Shown here: in pieces, positions 42,102-50,813 of the stretch
How positions within the stretch are numbered: position 1 is the stretch's first letter
Layout: the number at the start of each line of letters is the position of its first letter
NCBI RefSeq assembly: GCF_034387475.1
Contig: NZ_JAXCIL010000002.1
Span: 248,001-312,000, forward strand
Length of the DNA: 64,000 nt
From: Pseudomonas sp. Teo4
GTDB lineage: Bacteria > Pseudomonadota > Gammaproteobacteria > Pseudomonadales > Pseudomonadaceae
Direction: 5' to 3'
The notes under the pieces: model-generated
Seen by the model: only the letters and a program-made list of their open reading frames with translations
What the model was told of the DNA's origin: nothing
Databases searched by the model: none
Translations under genes and position numbers: made by a program

Positions 42102-42839
42102 TCATTTTTGCAACCAGACCAACGAAGCAAACCGCCCACCCTGCGGGGTACGGCGATAAGAGAAGAAGCGCGGGTCGCTTACGGTGCAGAAACCGCCGCC
42201 ATAAACAGCAGTAACACCACGCGCCGCCAAGCGAATACGCGCCAGCGCATAGATGTCGGCCATCAGTTTGCCAGGGCGCTCACCCTCAACGAAGGCCTGG
42301 GCAGCCTCCGGATGCACGGCGGTGAAGGCATCGCGCACCTCCATGCCCACTTCGAAGGCTTGCGGCCCGATGGCAGGCCCAAGCCATACCAGCACCTCTT
42401 CGGGCGGCAACGCCAGGCGATCAAGGGTGGCTTCGAGCACGCCACCCGCCAGCCCGCGCCAGCCGGCATGGGCAGCCGCCACACGGGTGCCCGCACGGTC
42501 GCAGAACAGCGCGGGCAGACAATCGGCAGTCATCACAGTGCAGGCAATGCCTGGCTGGTCAGTCCAACTGGCATCGGCCTCAGCCACCACGGCCGGGTTG
42601 GCGTCGGCCACCACCAGCCCATGCACCTGTTTCAGCCAGGCAGGCTGAATGGCGAACTCGTCGCTCAGGCGGCGGCGGTTCTCGGTGACCGCCGCGGGGT
42701 CGTCGCCCACATGGTCGCCAAGGTTGAAATCTTCATAAGGCGGCAGGCTCACGCCGCCCTGACGGGTGGTGACGCAGGCGCGAACCGAGGCCGGGGCTGG
42801 CCAGTCGGGAATCAACAGCGACTGCATCAATCCACTCAT
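42102..42839 (-). CDS. pgeF: Multicopper polyphenol oxidase/purine nucleoside phosphorylase family protein (YfiH/PgeF)
   Basis: 245 aa, DUF152 fold. Metal ligands in NLGDHVGDD, LKQVHG, MTADCLPALFCD and AAAHAGWRGLAGG. Members clear wrongly built peptidoglycan precursors (PgeF) and show purine nucleoside phosphorylase activity. The start overlaps the rluD stop (ATGA); rluD-yfiH-clpB order is conserved in gammaproteobacteria. Confidence 0.92.
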   Translation of the reverse strand: MSGLMQSLLIPDWPAPASVRACVTTRQGGVSLPPYEDFNLGDHVGDDPAAVTENRRRLSDEFAIQPAWLKQVHGLVVADANPAVVAEADASWTDQPGIACTVMTADCLPALFCDRAGTRVAAAHAGWRGLAGGVLEATLDRLALPPEEVLVWLGPAIGPQAFEVGMEVRDAFTAVHPEAAQAFVEGERPGKLMADIYALARIRLAARGVTAVYGGGFCTVSDPRFFSYRRTPQGGRFASLVWLQK

Positions 42840-43798
42840 CCGATAAAGCTCTCGCGGTCCTGATTGAGCAACGATAGCAGCCAGACGAAATCATCCGGCA
42901 GCGGCGATGCCCATTCCATGCGTTCGCCGGTGGTGGGGTGATCAAGCGCCAGGAAGCGCGCATGCAGGGCCTGACGAGGGAAGGTCTTGACCGCCTCGAC
43001 CATGGTCGGGTTCGCCGCTGGCGGAATACGGAAACGGCCACCGTACGTCTGGTCGCCGACCAGCGGGAAGCCGACGTGGGCCATGTGCACGCGGATCTGG
43101 TGGGTACGGCCGGTTTCCAGCTTGACCCGCACGTGGGTATGCGAGCGGAAGCGCTTGAGCACACGGTAGTGGCTGACCGCCGGCTTGCCACCGTCGGTGA
43201 CCGCCATGCGCTGGCGCATGCCGCCGTGACGGCCGATCGGGGCGTCGATCTTGCCGCCCGCAGTGACCACGCCCACCACGATGCACTCGTAGATACGGCT
43301 GACGCTGCGGCTTTGCAGCTGCTCGACCAGCTTGGTCTGCGCCTGCAGGGTCTTGGCCACCACCATCAGACCCGTGGTGTCCTTGTCCAGGCGGTGGACG
43401 ATGCCTGCACGCGGCACATTGATAATGTCCGGCACATGATGCAGCAGGGCATTGAGCAGGGTGCCGTCGGCATGACCGGCGGCTGGGTGGACCACCAGCC
43501 CGGCAGGCTTGTTGATCACCAGGATCTGGTCATCTTCATAGACGATGTCCAGCTCGATGTCCTGGGCCACCCACTCGCCCTGGGCTTCTTGCTCGGCATC
43601 AAGGGCCAGGAGCGAGCCGCCGTACACGGTGTCGCGTGGGCGCAGGACCGCGCCATCGACCGTCAGGCGGCCCTCTTTGATCCACGAAGTCAGCCGCGAG
43701 CGCGAGTACTCGGCGAACAATTGGGCTGCGACCTGGTCGAGGCGTTGGCCGCCCAGTTCGGACGGTACCTCTGCGCTAAGTTGAATGATCTCGGACAT
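42836..43798 (-). CDS. rluD: 23S rRNA pseudouridine synthase RluD
   Basis: 320 aa from the ATG at 43796-43798 (MSEIIQLSAEVPSELGGQRL); the frame is open further up but without homology. N-terminal S4 domain (LDQVAAQLFAEYSRSRLTSWI), then the catalytic motif HRLDKDTTGLMVVAKT with the essential Asp. Modifies U1911, U1915 and U1917 of helix 69. Divergent from bamD. Confidence 0.95.
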   Translation of the reverse strand: MSEIIQLSAEVPSELGGQRLDQVAAQLFAEYSRSRLTSWIKEGRLTVDGAVLRPRDTVYGGSLLALDAEQEAQGEWVAQDIELDIVYEDDQILVINKPAGLVVHPAAGHADGTLLNALLHHVPDIINVPRAGIVHRLDKDTTGLMVVAKTLQAQTKLVEQLQSRSVSRIYECIVVGVVTAGGKIDAPIGRHGGMRQRMAVTDGGKPAVSHYRVLKRFRSHTHVRVKLETGRTHQIRVHMAHVGFPLVGDQTYGGRFRIPPAANPTMVEAVKTFPRQALHARFLALDHPTTGERMEWASPLPDDFVWLLSLLNQDRESFIG

Positions 43799-43944
43799 GC
43801 TCGATTCGGCGGGCGCACAGCCTTTGGTTTCGGCTGCGAGCTTGTGGTTAAATACGACTTCTTTTGTCCCGGGGTTGGCCGGGGCGCTCATCATAACAGG
43901 ACGGCACCGCCCAAGACAGCGGCCGTCAAAGGACGCAAGCCGCC

Positions 43945-44964
43945 ATGCAAGTGAAACACCTGCTGCTGATCGCTATCCTCGGGCTTACCGCGGCCTGTTC
44001 CTCTAACAAGGAAGTGATTGACGAGAACCTCAGCGAAGCCGAACTGTACCAGCAGGCTCAGTCTGACCTGGACAACCACAGCTACACCAGCGCCGTGAAC
44101 AAGCTCAAGGCCCTGGAGTCGCGTTACCCGTTCGGCCGCTACGCCGACCAGGCGCAGCTCGAGCTGATCTACGCCAACTACAAGAACTCCGAGCCTGAAG
44201 CTGCCAAGTCCGCAGCCGAGCGCTTCATCCGCCTGCACCCGCAGCACCCGAACGTCGACTACGCCTACTACCTCAAGGGCCTGACTTCGTTCGACCAGGA
44301 CCGCGGCCTGCTGGCGCGCTTCCTGCCGCTGGACATGACCAAGCGTGACCCGGGCGCTGCGCGCGACTCGTACAACGAGTTCGCCCAGCTGACCAGCCGC
44401 TTCCCGAACAGCCGCTACTCTCCGGATGCCAAGCAGCGCATGATCTACCTGCGCAACCTGCTGGCCTCCTATGAAATCCACGTGGCCGACTACTACCTGA
44501 GCCGCCAGGCTTATGTCGCCGCCGCCAACCGTGGCCGTTACGTGGTGGAAAACTTCCAGGAAACCCCGTCGGTCGGTGACGGCCTGGCGATCATGGTCGA
44601 GTCGTACCAGAAGATGCACCTGGACGATCTGGCCGCCACCAGCCTGGAAACCCTCAAGCTCAACTACCCTGAGCACCCGAGCCTGGTCGATGGCCAGTTC
44701 CAGCCCAAGCAGGACGAGGCCGACGGCCGCTCGTGGCTGTCCAAGGCCACTTTGGGCATGATCGAGACCGAAACCCCGCTGCCGCCGGGTGAAACCCGCG
44801 CCAACCAGGACGTGGTCAAGCAGTTCCAGGACGCCCGCTCGGAAATGCCGGAAGATCTGCTGCCTAAGGATGAAGAAGGCAACCCGATTCTGCCGGAAGG
44901 TCCGAAGGAAGCCGAGAAAGACCGCTCGTGGTTCAGCTACATGACCTTCGGTCTGTTCGACTGA
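43945..44964 (+). CDS. bamD: Outer-membrane assembly lipoprotein BamD
   Basis: 339 aa. Lipoprotein signal with lipobox TAAC (Cys 19). Tandem TPRs ([40 protein letters not shown]) as in BamD, the essential partner of BamA in beta-barrel insertion. The C-terminus (about 250-339) is longer than E. coli BamD (245 aa), a Pseudomonas feature. Followed by a terminator. Confidence 0.95.
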   Translation: MQVKHLLLIAILGLTAACSSNKEVIDENLSEAELYQQAQSDLDNHSYTSAVNKLKALESRYPFGRYADQAQLELIYANYKNSEPEAAKSAAERFIRLHPQHPNVDYAYYLKGLTSFDQDRGLLARFLPLDMTKRDPGAARDSYNEFAQLTSRFPNSRYSPDAKQRMIYLRNLLASYEIHVADYYLSRQAYVAAANRGRYVVENFQETPSVGDGLAIMVESYQKMHLDDLAATSLETLKLNYPEHPSLVDGQFQPKQDEADGRSWLSKATLGMIETETPLPPGETRANQDVVKQFQDARSEMPEDLLPKDEEGNPILPEGPKEAEKDRSWFSYMTFGLFD

Positions 44965-44980
44965 CCCAACGTGCGACAAG

Positions 44981-45008
44981 AAAGGGAGGCCCAAGGCCTC
45001 CCTTTTTT
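44981..45008 (+). terminator. Intrinsic terminator of bamD
   Basis: AAAGGGAGGC / GCCTCCCTTT hairpin followed by T-run, 16 bp after the stop. Confidence 0.9.
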
Positions 45009-45058
45009 ATGGATGGCGCCCTAGACTGGTGGCTTCTTCACTGAACAAGCTGGACACC

Positions 45059-45289
45059 ATGGTTCGCCTACTTTTCTGGATCGCCCTGATCGCCGCCGCG
45101 TTCTGGCTGTGGCGCAAATTCAAAGCCAGCCAGCAGTCTCATCCCGAGCCTAAACTCGACGACCCGCTGAAGATGGTGCGCTGCGCCCATTGCGGCGTGC
45201 ACCTGCCCAACGACCGGGCGTTGCAGCAGGGCAACAACTGGTATTGCAGCCAAGCGCACCTGCAGCAAGGCCCTGGCCGCCAAGGCTGA
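45059..45289 (+). CDS. PP0621-type small membrane-anchored zinc-ribbon protein
   Basis: 76 aa from ATG 45059. One N-terminal membrane helix (MVRLLFWIALIAAAFWLWRK), then VRCAHCGVHLPNDRALQQGN NWYCS: a CX2C pair and a further Cys forming a partial zinc ribbon. Conserved next to bamD in Pseudomonas; function unknown. Confidence 0.8.
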   Translation: MVRLLFWIALIAAAFWLWRKFKASQQSHPEPKLDDPLKMVRCAHCGVHLPNDRALQQGNNWYCSQAHLQQGPGRQG

Positions 45290-45305
45290 CACACCCCAAG
45301 GTCTA

Positions 45306-45384
45306 ATCGCCGGCAAGCCGGCTCCAGGTACTGCAGTGATCTTGAGAGCGGCGAGGCCCATGTGGGAGCCGGCTTGCCGGCGAT
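45306..45384. repeat. Paired REP elements
   Basis: ATCGCCGGCAAGCCGGCTCC at 45306-45325 and its exact reverse complement at 45365-45384, between convergent genes. Confidence 0.8.
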
Positions 45385-45449
45385 GCAGGCAACGCGGTGC
45401 ATGGCCAGCGATCACCCACAGGGACCGCGCAGGGCGGCCACCTGCACAA

Positions 45450-46547
45450 TCAGCCCAAACGCCCTGCTGGCGCATACGGCGCCGGGTCGATAATCGGCTT
45501 GCCCCCGGTCAGCAGGTCGGTAAACAGCTGACACGAAGCCGGCGCCAGCACCAGCCCGTTGCGGTAATGCCCGCAGTTGAGCCAAAGCCCATCGTGCCCT
45601 GGCACGCGCCCGATATAAGGAATGCCTTCCGGTGAGCCAGGCCGCAAACCAGCCCAGTGCCCAACCACCTGCGCATTGGCCAGCTCTGGCAACAACTCCA
45701 CCGCCGAGGCCTTGAGGCTTTCAAGCGCCTCATCGGTTGGCGTCTTGTCGTAACCGGCATGCTCCAGCGTACTGCCCACCAGAATGTGCCCGTCACGCCG
45801 AGGAATCGCATAGCGCCCCTTGGCCAGCACCATGCTCGGCAGGAAATCGGCTGCGCACTTGAACAGGATCATCTGCCCTTTCACCGGCTCAACCGGCAAG
45901 GCCAGGCCCAGCGTGCCCAGCAGGTCGCCACTCCAGGCGCCAGCGCTCAACACAACGTCGTCAGCTTCCAGCACACCGTCCGCCGTCTGTACGCCGGTCA
46001 CGCGTCCATCTTCCCGGCGGAACCCGGTGATCTGGCAATGCTCGCGCAGGGTCACGTTGGGCAGCGCCAGCAGCGCCGCCTTCAACGACTTCACCAGCCG
46101 CGGGTTTCGCACGTTGGCCACACCGGCCATGTAGATAGCCCGCTTGAACCCTGGGCCCATCACCGGAACCGCATCATATGCCGCTGAAATGTCCACCGAG
46201 CTGAGCGGGCGCTGCTCGCGTTGTGCCCAGGCAAGCGCTTCTGCTTCGTCGTCCAGATCGAGCCAGTACAGGCCAGTGGTGTGAACTTCCGGGTCTACAC
46301 CCGTGCTGGCGAACAGGCGCTCGCCCAGCTGTGGATAAAAATCCTGGGACCAGTGCGCCAAGGCGGTGACCGCCGGGCTGTAGCGCCAGGGGTACAGCGG
46401 CGAGACAATGCCGCCACCCGCCCAGGAAGACTCACGGCCAACCTCGCCCTGATCACAGACCACCACCTGCCCGACTTTCGCCGCCAGGTTGAACGCCGTC
46501 AGCAGGCCGATCACACCGCCGCCAACAACCACTACTTGCTTGCTCAT
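45450..46547 (-). CDS. thiO: Glycine oxidase ThiO
   Basis: 365 aa from ATG 46545-46547 (MSKQVVVVGGGVIGLLTAFN). FAD-binding GxGxxG motif at the N-terminus, GRESSWAGGGIVSPLYPWRY, and a C-terminal GLRPGSPEGIPYIGRVPG ... GHYRNGLVLAP typical of DAO-family amine oxidases. Oxidises glycine to iminoglyoxylate for the thiazole ring of thiamine. Confidence 0.9.
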   Translation of the reverse strand: MSKQVVVVGGGVIGLLTAFNLAAKVGQVVVCDQGEVGRESSWAGGGIVSPLYPWRYSPAVTALAHWSQDFYPQLGERLFASTGVDPEVHTTGLYWLDLDDEAEALAWAQREQRPLSSVDISAAYDAVPVMGPGFKRAIYMAGVANVRNPRLVKSLKAALLALPNVTLREHCQITGFRREDGRVTGVQTADGVLEADDVVLSAGAWSGDLLGTLGLALPVEPVKGQMILFKCAADFLPSMVLAKGRYAIPRRDGHILVGSTLEHAGYDKTPTDEALESLKASAVELLPELANAQVVGHWAGLRPGSPEGIPYIGRVPGHDGLWLNCGHYRNGLVLAPASCQLFTDLLTGGKPIIDPAPYAPAGRLG

Positions 46548-46602
46548 CTGTCGATCCAAACACCTGAAGTAAACCCGCGATGCCAACGGCATCATCTAAT
46601 CT

Positions 46603-46992
46603 TCAGCTTCCCCAACAGCGTTCAGCGTCTTCAAACGCCCTTGGATTGGCGCGCACACCGGCCTGGTCCAACTGGAAATCGCCGCAGCGGTCATCGGCCA
46701 TCAGGCCACTCGGCAGCCGACGGGCAAGCAACGTGAACGTGTCGCTGCCACGTTGGGCGTGCAGGCTGTAGTAACGATTCCCGTCAGGCAACAGTGGTTC
46801 GCCCTCGGCATACTGACCGGTGAGCGTGCGATGACGCTCCAGGCGCAGGGCGGCATCGTGCAGCAGGCCAACCACTTCGCTGCGTGCGGCTCGCCTGAGC
46901 TGGTCGCTGTAACTGGGGTAGGCAATGGCTGCCAGAATGCCGGTCACGGCCAGGACAATCAACAACTCGATCAGGCTCATACCTTGCTGCAT
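46603..46992 (-). CDS. pilE: Type IV minor pilin PilE-like
   Basis: 129 aa. Prepilin signature MQQGMSLIELLIVLAVTGIL AAIAYPSY, with cleavage after Gly 4. Cysteines near the end (DDRCGDF, ERCWGS). Last gene of the minor pilin set pilV-pilW-pilX-pilE; one base separates it from pilX. Confidence 0.85.
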   Translation of the reverse strand: MQQGMSLIELLIVLAVTGILAAIAYPSYSDQLRRAARSEVVGLLHDAALRLERHRTLTGQYAEGEPLLPDGNRYYSLHAQRGSDTFTLLARRLPSGLMADDRCGDFQLDQAGVRANPRAFEDAERCWGS

Positions 46993-46993
46993 G

Positions 46994-47467
46994 TCAGTCT
47001 CGCCTCAGTCTCTGCCGCCAGAGGATGCGCTGTGGTGCCTGCCCTTGAGCGTCTGGTATGGCATACACGGCTTCCAGCACCTGCCTGGCAACTTGCTGCC
47101 GACTGACGGCCGTTACTCTGTACAAGGTAACCTCCTGATCCTCTGGCATGTGTGCGGCGCGAGAGGTTTCGCCGAGGTTCTGTAGATGGAAGTAGCCGTT
47201 CTCGCTGCTTTGCCAGTGACCTTGCAGGTCATGTGGCCGTGAAGGCGGCAGGCAGCCATGACACACAACAGGCGGCGTCCGCTGCAGTTCGTTCAAGCCA
47301 GCCGAAAGCGTGGCCTCTGCCTGTTCGAATGCTTGCAGGCTGTCGCGCATCAAGCCGGTGACTCGCGTTTGCACCAATGCTTCTCGCAAGGCCGAAGCCG
47401 CCAACAAGCCCAGCATCAGGCTCAACACCAGCGCCAGCAGCAAGACCACACCACGCTGACGGCTCAT
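46994..47467 (-). CDS. pilX: Type IV minor pilin PilX-like
   Basis: 157 aa. MSRQRGVVLLLALVLSLMLG with the PilX N-terminal pattern (RQ-x-G-x-VLL, without the Glu 5 of major pilins), followed by FEQAEATLSAGL. Overlaps pilW by 4 nt. Minor pilins prime pilus assembly. Confidence 0.82.
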   Translation of the reverse strand: MSRQRGVVLLLALVLSLMLGLLAASALREALVQTRVTGLMRDSLQAFEQAEATLSAGLNELQRTPPVVCHGCLPPSRPHDLQGHWQSSENGYFHLQNLGETSRAAHMPEDQEVTLYRVTAVSRQQVARQVLEAVYAIPDAQGQAPQRILWRQRLRRD

Positions 47468-48111
47468 GACTCGATTACCGGGTTGCGCAGCATCACACTC
47501 AACTCATGGTATTGCTCGAGCCTCAAGTCAGGTTCATACAGCGTGAGTTTCAGATCGAACCGTTCCCCTTCCGGCGTATCTACTCTCTCGATACGCAGCT
47601 CGCGCACATGGTTGACCAGAGGCTGGACACGGCCACCTCGCTTGAGCTTCAGCTCACTGCCCACAAGCACGTAGTCGTGACGACTGATGGGTACTGCCAG
47701 AAACCGTCCAGTGCTTTGAGCTCGCCCACCGTGCACTTGTGCCTGGTCGATGCAGTCCGTGAGCAAGGTCCAATCCGGTATGCCGGTGTACCCAGGCAGT
47801 TCGGCGACGATCAGGCTCAAGCTGGATGGGCCGACCTGCAACGGCCGAGCGAAGGCCTGGCGCGCGCCCGGAGCCTGGAAGTCGTCTGCCTGCAGACGCA
47901 GGCAACCGAACATCCCGGCCATGCGAATGTCCTGGGCCATGCGCAGCAGCGCCAGGCGGGCGTCATCCTGCAGCTGCGCAGCTGAACCTTGCAGGCGCCA
48001 AGCCTGATGGGCGGAAACGAAGACTTGGCTGACTGCTGCCAGACACATCAGCCCAATGGCAAGCGCCAACATGACTTCCAGCAGACCGAAGCCGTTTTGT
48101 CTATCGCTCAT
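47464..48111 (-). CDS. pilW: Type IV minor pilin PilW-like
   Basis: 215 aa. Leader MSDRQNGFGLLEVMLALAIG, then FVSAHQAWRLQGSAAQLQDDARLAL and MAQDIRMAGMFGC, the PilW signature. Overlaps both pilV and pilX by 4 nt (ATGA-type), so the set is translationally coupled. Confidence 0.85.
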   Translation of the reverse strand: MSDRQNGFGLLEVMLALAIGLMCLAAVSQVFVSAHQAWRLQGSAAQLQDDARLALLRMAQDIRMAGMFGCLRLQADDFQAPGARQAFARPLQVGPSSLSLIVAELPGYTGIPDWTLLTDCIDQAQVHGGRAQSTGRFLAVPISRHDYVLVGSELKLKRGGRVQPLVNHVRELRIERVDTPEGERFDLKLTLYEPDLRLEQYHELSVMLRNPVIES

Positions 48112-48305
48112 GGCTGCTTGCCTTTGGCTCTGTCCCGTTCTTGCTCGCTATGCGCGGCCAATGCCGCCTGCCCATCGAGGCGAGCGCTTTCGGTGGCTTG
48201 CATCGCACGCAGCTGCACTGCAGCCGCCGCAAACGCTCCCAGCGAAACCACCAGCACGGCCAACAACACTTCCAGCAGCGTCACTCCCTGTTCCATCGTG
48301 CGCAT
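48108..48305 (-). CDS. pilV: Very short PilV-like minor pilin
   Basis: 65 aa: MRTMEQGVTLLEVLLAVLVV SLGAFAAAA then QLRAMQATESARLDGQAALA. This is the prepilin leader and N-terminal helix, but there is almost no globular domain (PilV is usually about 150-180 aa). AGGAGG lies 7 nt before the ATG at 48303-48305. The frame ends cleanly within a 4-nt overlap with pilW, so it looks like a shortened but expressed gene rather than a frameshift. Confidence 0.7.
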   Translation of the reverse strand: MRTMEQGVTLLEVLLAVLVVSLGAFAAAAVQLRAMQATESARLDGQAALAAHSEQERDRAKGKQP

Positions 48306-48413
48306 CCTTGCACCTCCTGCGACTTTTCCCCCGACAAGCTCAAACTTGGCGACTGGACCTTGCGCCCAACGACCTTGAAGCTAAAGCGAAGCACTTCCAG
48401 AGAGGAATGCACT

Positions 48414-48896
48414 GTGCGGCAACAAGGGGCAACACTGATACAAATGATGTGTGCGCTGGCGATCGCTGCGGTTCTGACGCAACTGGGTATGCCTGCCTAC
48501 GTCAACATGACCGATGACCTACACAGGGCGGCAGCAGCCCGAGACCTCATGCAGGGGTTGCGCAGTGCGCGCAGCCACGCGCTACTGCAGAGCCGTGTCG
48601 TGGCCATTCAGCCATTGGACAATGACTGGGGAGCAGGCTGGCGTATCGTTCTGGATGAGAACCAGCAAGTGCTACAGGAACATCGCCTGGCGCGACCACT
48701 GCGGATCGCGGCGAGTACGGGAAGAGAGGTGAAATTCAGCGAAGTTGGCATTCCGCAAGGGCGCAATGCCAGCCTGCTGGGCATAACACTGGAGGTGTGC
48801 AAACGGGTTGCCCAAAGCACACCTTACCAGGTCATCGTGGCGACAAGCGGAAGGGTCAGGCTGGATACCAATGAACCCACGCAGCCCTCTTGCTGA
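48414..48896 (+). CDS. FimT/GspH-type pseudopilin
   Basis: 160 aa from GTG 48414 with GAGGAA upstream. Leader MRQQGATLIQMMCALAIAAV (Gln replaces the usual Glu 5), then ARDLMQGLRSARSHALLQSR and the GspH-type beta domain (GWRIVLDENQQVL ... ATSGRVRLDTNEP). Opposite in orientation to pilVWXE, with a 108-bp divergent promoter region. FimT-like proteins bind DNA in natural transformation in some species; here that is conjecture. Confidence 0.75.
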   Translation: MRQQGATLIQMMCALAIAAVLTQLGMPAYVNMTDDLHRAAAARDLMQGLRSARSHALLQSRVVAIQPLDNDWGAGWRIVLDENQQVLQEHRLARPLRIAASTGREVKFSEVGIPQGRNASLLGITLEVCKRVAQSTPYQVIVATSGRVRLDTNEPTQPSC

Positions 48897-48905
48897 GTCA
48901 CCTGA

Positions 48906-49853
48906 TCAGATCAGCGAACGAACCCGCAGCTCCTTGGGCATCGAGAAGGTGATGTTCTCTTCGCGCCCATCCAGCTCTTCGGCACCGGTCGCACCCCACG
49001 ACTTGAGCTGCTCGATCACGCCACGTACCAGCACCTCGGGTGCCGAAGCACCTGCGGTAATGCCGATATGGGCTTTGCCGTCGAACCAGCCTCGTTGCAG
49101 GTCTTCGGCACCATCGATCAGGTAGGCCGGCGTACCCATGCGCTCCGCCAGCTCGCGCAGGCGGTTGGAGTTGGAGCTGTTGGGGCTGCCGACCACCAGC
49201 ACCACGTCACACTCATCGGCCAGTTGCTTGACCGCATCCTGGCGATTCTGGGTGGCGTAGCAGATGTCATCCTTGCGCGGGCCGCCAATGTTCGGGAAGC
49301 GCGCTCGCAGGGCGTCGATCACTCGGCTGGTATCGTCCATCGACAGGGTCGTCTGGGTAACGAAGGCCAGGTGATCGGGGTTGCGCACCTCTAGCTTGGC
49401 CACATCGTTCTCGTCTTCGACGAGGTAGATGGAGCCACCATTGCTGGCGTCATATTGCCCCATGGTGCCTTCGACTTCCGGGTGCCCGGCGTGGCCGATG
49501 AGAATGCACTCACGGCCATCGCGGCTGTACTTGGCCACCTCGATATGGACTTTGGTCACCAGCGGGCAGGTGGCGTCGAACACCTTCAGGCCCCGTCCGG
49601 CAGCTTCCTGGCGCACGGCCTGGGAGACACCATGGGCACTGAAGATGACAATGACGTCGTCCGGCACCTGGTCCAACTCTTCGACGAAGATGGCACCACG
49701 GTTGCGCAAGTCTTCAACCACGAACTTGTTGTGCACCACTTCGTGACGCACGTAGATCGGTGGGCCGAAGACTTCCAGCGCACGGTTGACGATCTCGATC
49801 GCCCGGTCGACCCCTGCGCAGAAGCCACGTGGGTTGGCGAGTTTGATTTGCAT
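48906..49853 (-). CDS. ispH: 4-hydroxy-3-methylbut-2-enyl diphosphate reductase IspH
   Basis: 315 aa iron-sulfur enzyme for the last step of the MEP isoprenoid pathway (HMBPP to IPP/DMAPP). Cluster cysteines in [14 protein letters not shown] (C12), [11 protein letters not shown] and [12 protein letters not shown] context with CYATQNRQ; substrate residues EVVHN and the TxE region. Follows fkpB by 14 bp in the ileS-lspA-fkpB-ispH order conserved in proteobacteria. Confidence 0.96.
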   Translation of the reverse strand: MQIKLANPRGFCAGVDRAIEIVNRALEVFGPPIYVRHEVVHNKFVVEDLRNRGAIFVEELDQVPDDVIVIFSAHGVSQAVRQEAAGRGLKVFDATCPLVTKVHIEVAKYSRDGRECILIGHAGHPEVEGTMGQYDASNGGSIYLVEDENDVAKLEVRNPDHLAFVTQTTLSMDDTSRVIDALRARFPNIGGPRKDDICYATQNRQDAVKQLADECDVVLVVGSPNSSNSNRLRELAERMGTPAYLIDGAEDLQRGWFDGKAHIGITAGASAPEVLVRGVIEQLKSWGATGAEELDGREENITFSMPKELRVRSLI

Positions 49854-49867
49854 GCTCGGCTCCAGGC

Positions 49868-50305
49868 TTAAAGCGCCTTGACCTCGAGGATTTCCACCTC
49901 GAAGTTCAGGGTCTTGCCAGCCAGTGGGTGATTGAAGTCGATGGTCACCTGGTCGTCATCGAACGCTTTGACCACACCCGGAAGCTCGGTGTTGGCGGCG
50001 TCGTTGAAGATAACCAGCAGCCCTTCGGACAACTCCATGCCCTCGAACTGAGACCGCGGCATAACCTGCACGTTCTGCGGGTTGGGCTGGCCGAAGGCGT
50101 TCTCCGGGGCCACCACGACCGTACGCTTGTCACCGGCCTTGAAGCCGAACAGCGCACTTTCAAAACCTGGAAGCAGGTTGCCATCACCGACCTTGAAGGT
50201 CGCTGGGGCCTTGTCGAAGGTGCTGTCGACGGTGTCGCCGTTTTCCAGGTGCAGCGCGAAGTGCAGGGTCACTTCGGTGTTCTGGCCGATACGGGTTTCA
50301 GTCAT
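49868..50305 (-). CDS. fkpB: FKBP-type peptidyl-prolyl isomerase FkpB (SlpA-like)
   Basis: 145 aa. FKBP domain with inserted chaperone flap: [40 protein letters not shown] and [17 protein letters not shown]. Overlaps lspA by 8 nt. Cytoplasmic folding helper. Confidence 0.94.
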   Translation of the reverse strand: MTETRIGQNTEVTLHFALHLENGDTVDSTFDKAPATFKVGDGNLLPGFESALFGFKAGDKRTVVVAPENAFGQPNPQNVQVMPRSQFEGMELSEGLLVIFNDAANTELPGVVKAFDDDQVTIDFNHPLAGKTLNFEVEILEVKAL

Positions 50306-50813
50306 GGACAGCTTCCTCGGACTTCTTGCTCTTGAACATATCCAGCGCCAGCATCACCGCACCGACGGTAATGGCGCTGTCGGCCAGGTTGAAGGCCGGG
50401 AAATAGTAACGGTTCTGCCAGTGCACCAGGATGAAGTCGACCACATGGCCCAGCACGATCCGGTCATACAGGTTGCCCAGCGCACCGCCAAGCACCAGCG
50501 ACAGGGCCACGGCCAGCCAGGTCTCGCTGCGCCCCAGGCGCTTGAGCCAGACCACCAGCACGGCACTGACCGCCACGGCGATCAGGGCGAACAGCCAGCG
50601 CTGCCAGCCCGAGCTCTCGGCCAGGAAGCTGAACGCGGCACCGGTGTTGTAGGCCAGGGTCCAGCTGAAGTAGTCAGGAATGACCACGATCTGCTGGTAC
50701 AGGCTCAACTTGCCTTCGAAGTACACCTTGGTGACCTGGTCAAGGACCAGGACCACCAGGCTGAGCCAGAGCCAGGCAAGGCGCCCGAAGCGCCCCGCTG
50801 CAGGGTTAGGCAT
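50298..50813 (-). CDS. lspA: Lipoprotein signal peptidase (signal peptidase II)
   Basis: 171 aa from ATG 50811-50813 ([20 protein letters not shown]). Four membrane segments; catalytic aspartates in [20 protein letters not shown] and [11 protein letters not shown]. Cleaves the diacylglyceryl-modified leader of lipoproteins such as BamD. Overlaps ileS and fkpB by 8 nt each. Confidence 0.95.
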   Translation of the reverse strand: MPNPAAGRFGRLAWLWLSLVVLVLDQVTKVYFEGKLSLYQQIVVIPDYFSWTLAYNTGAAFSFLAESSGWQRWLFALIAVAVSAVLVVWLKRLGRSETWLAVALSLVLGGALGNLYDRIVLGHVVDFILVHWQNRYYFPAFNLADSAITVGAVMLALDMFKSKKSEEAVHD

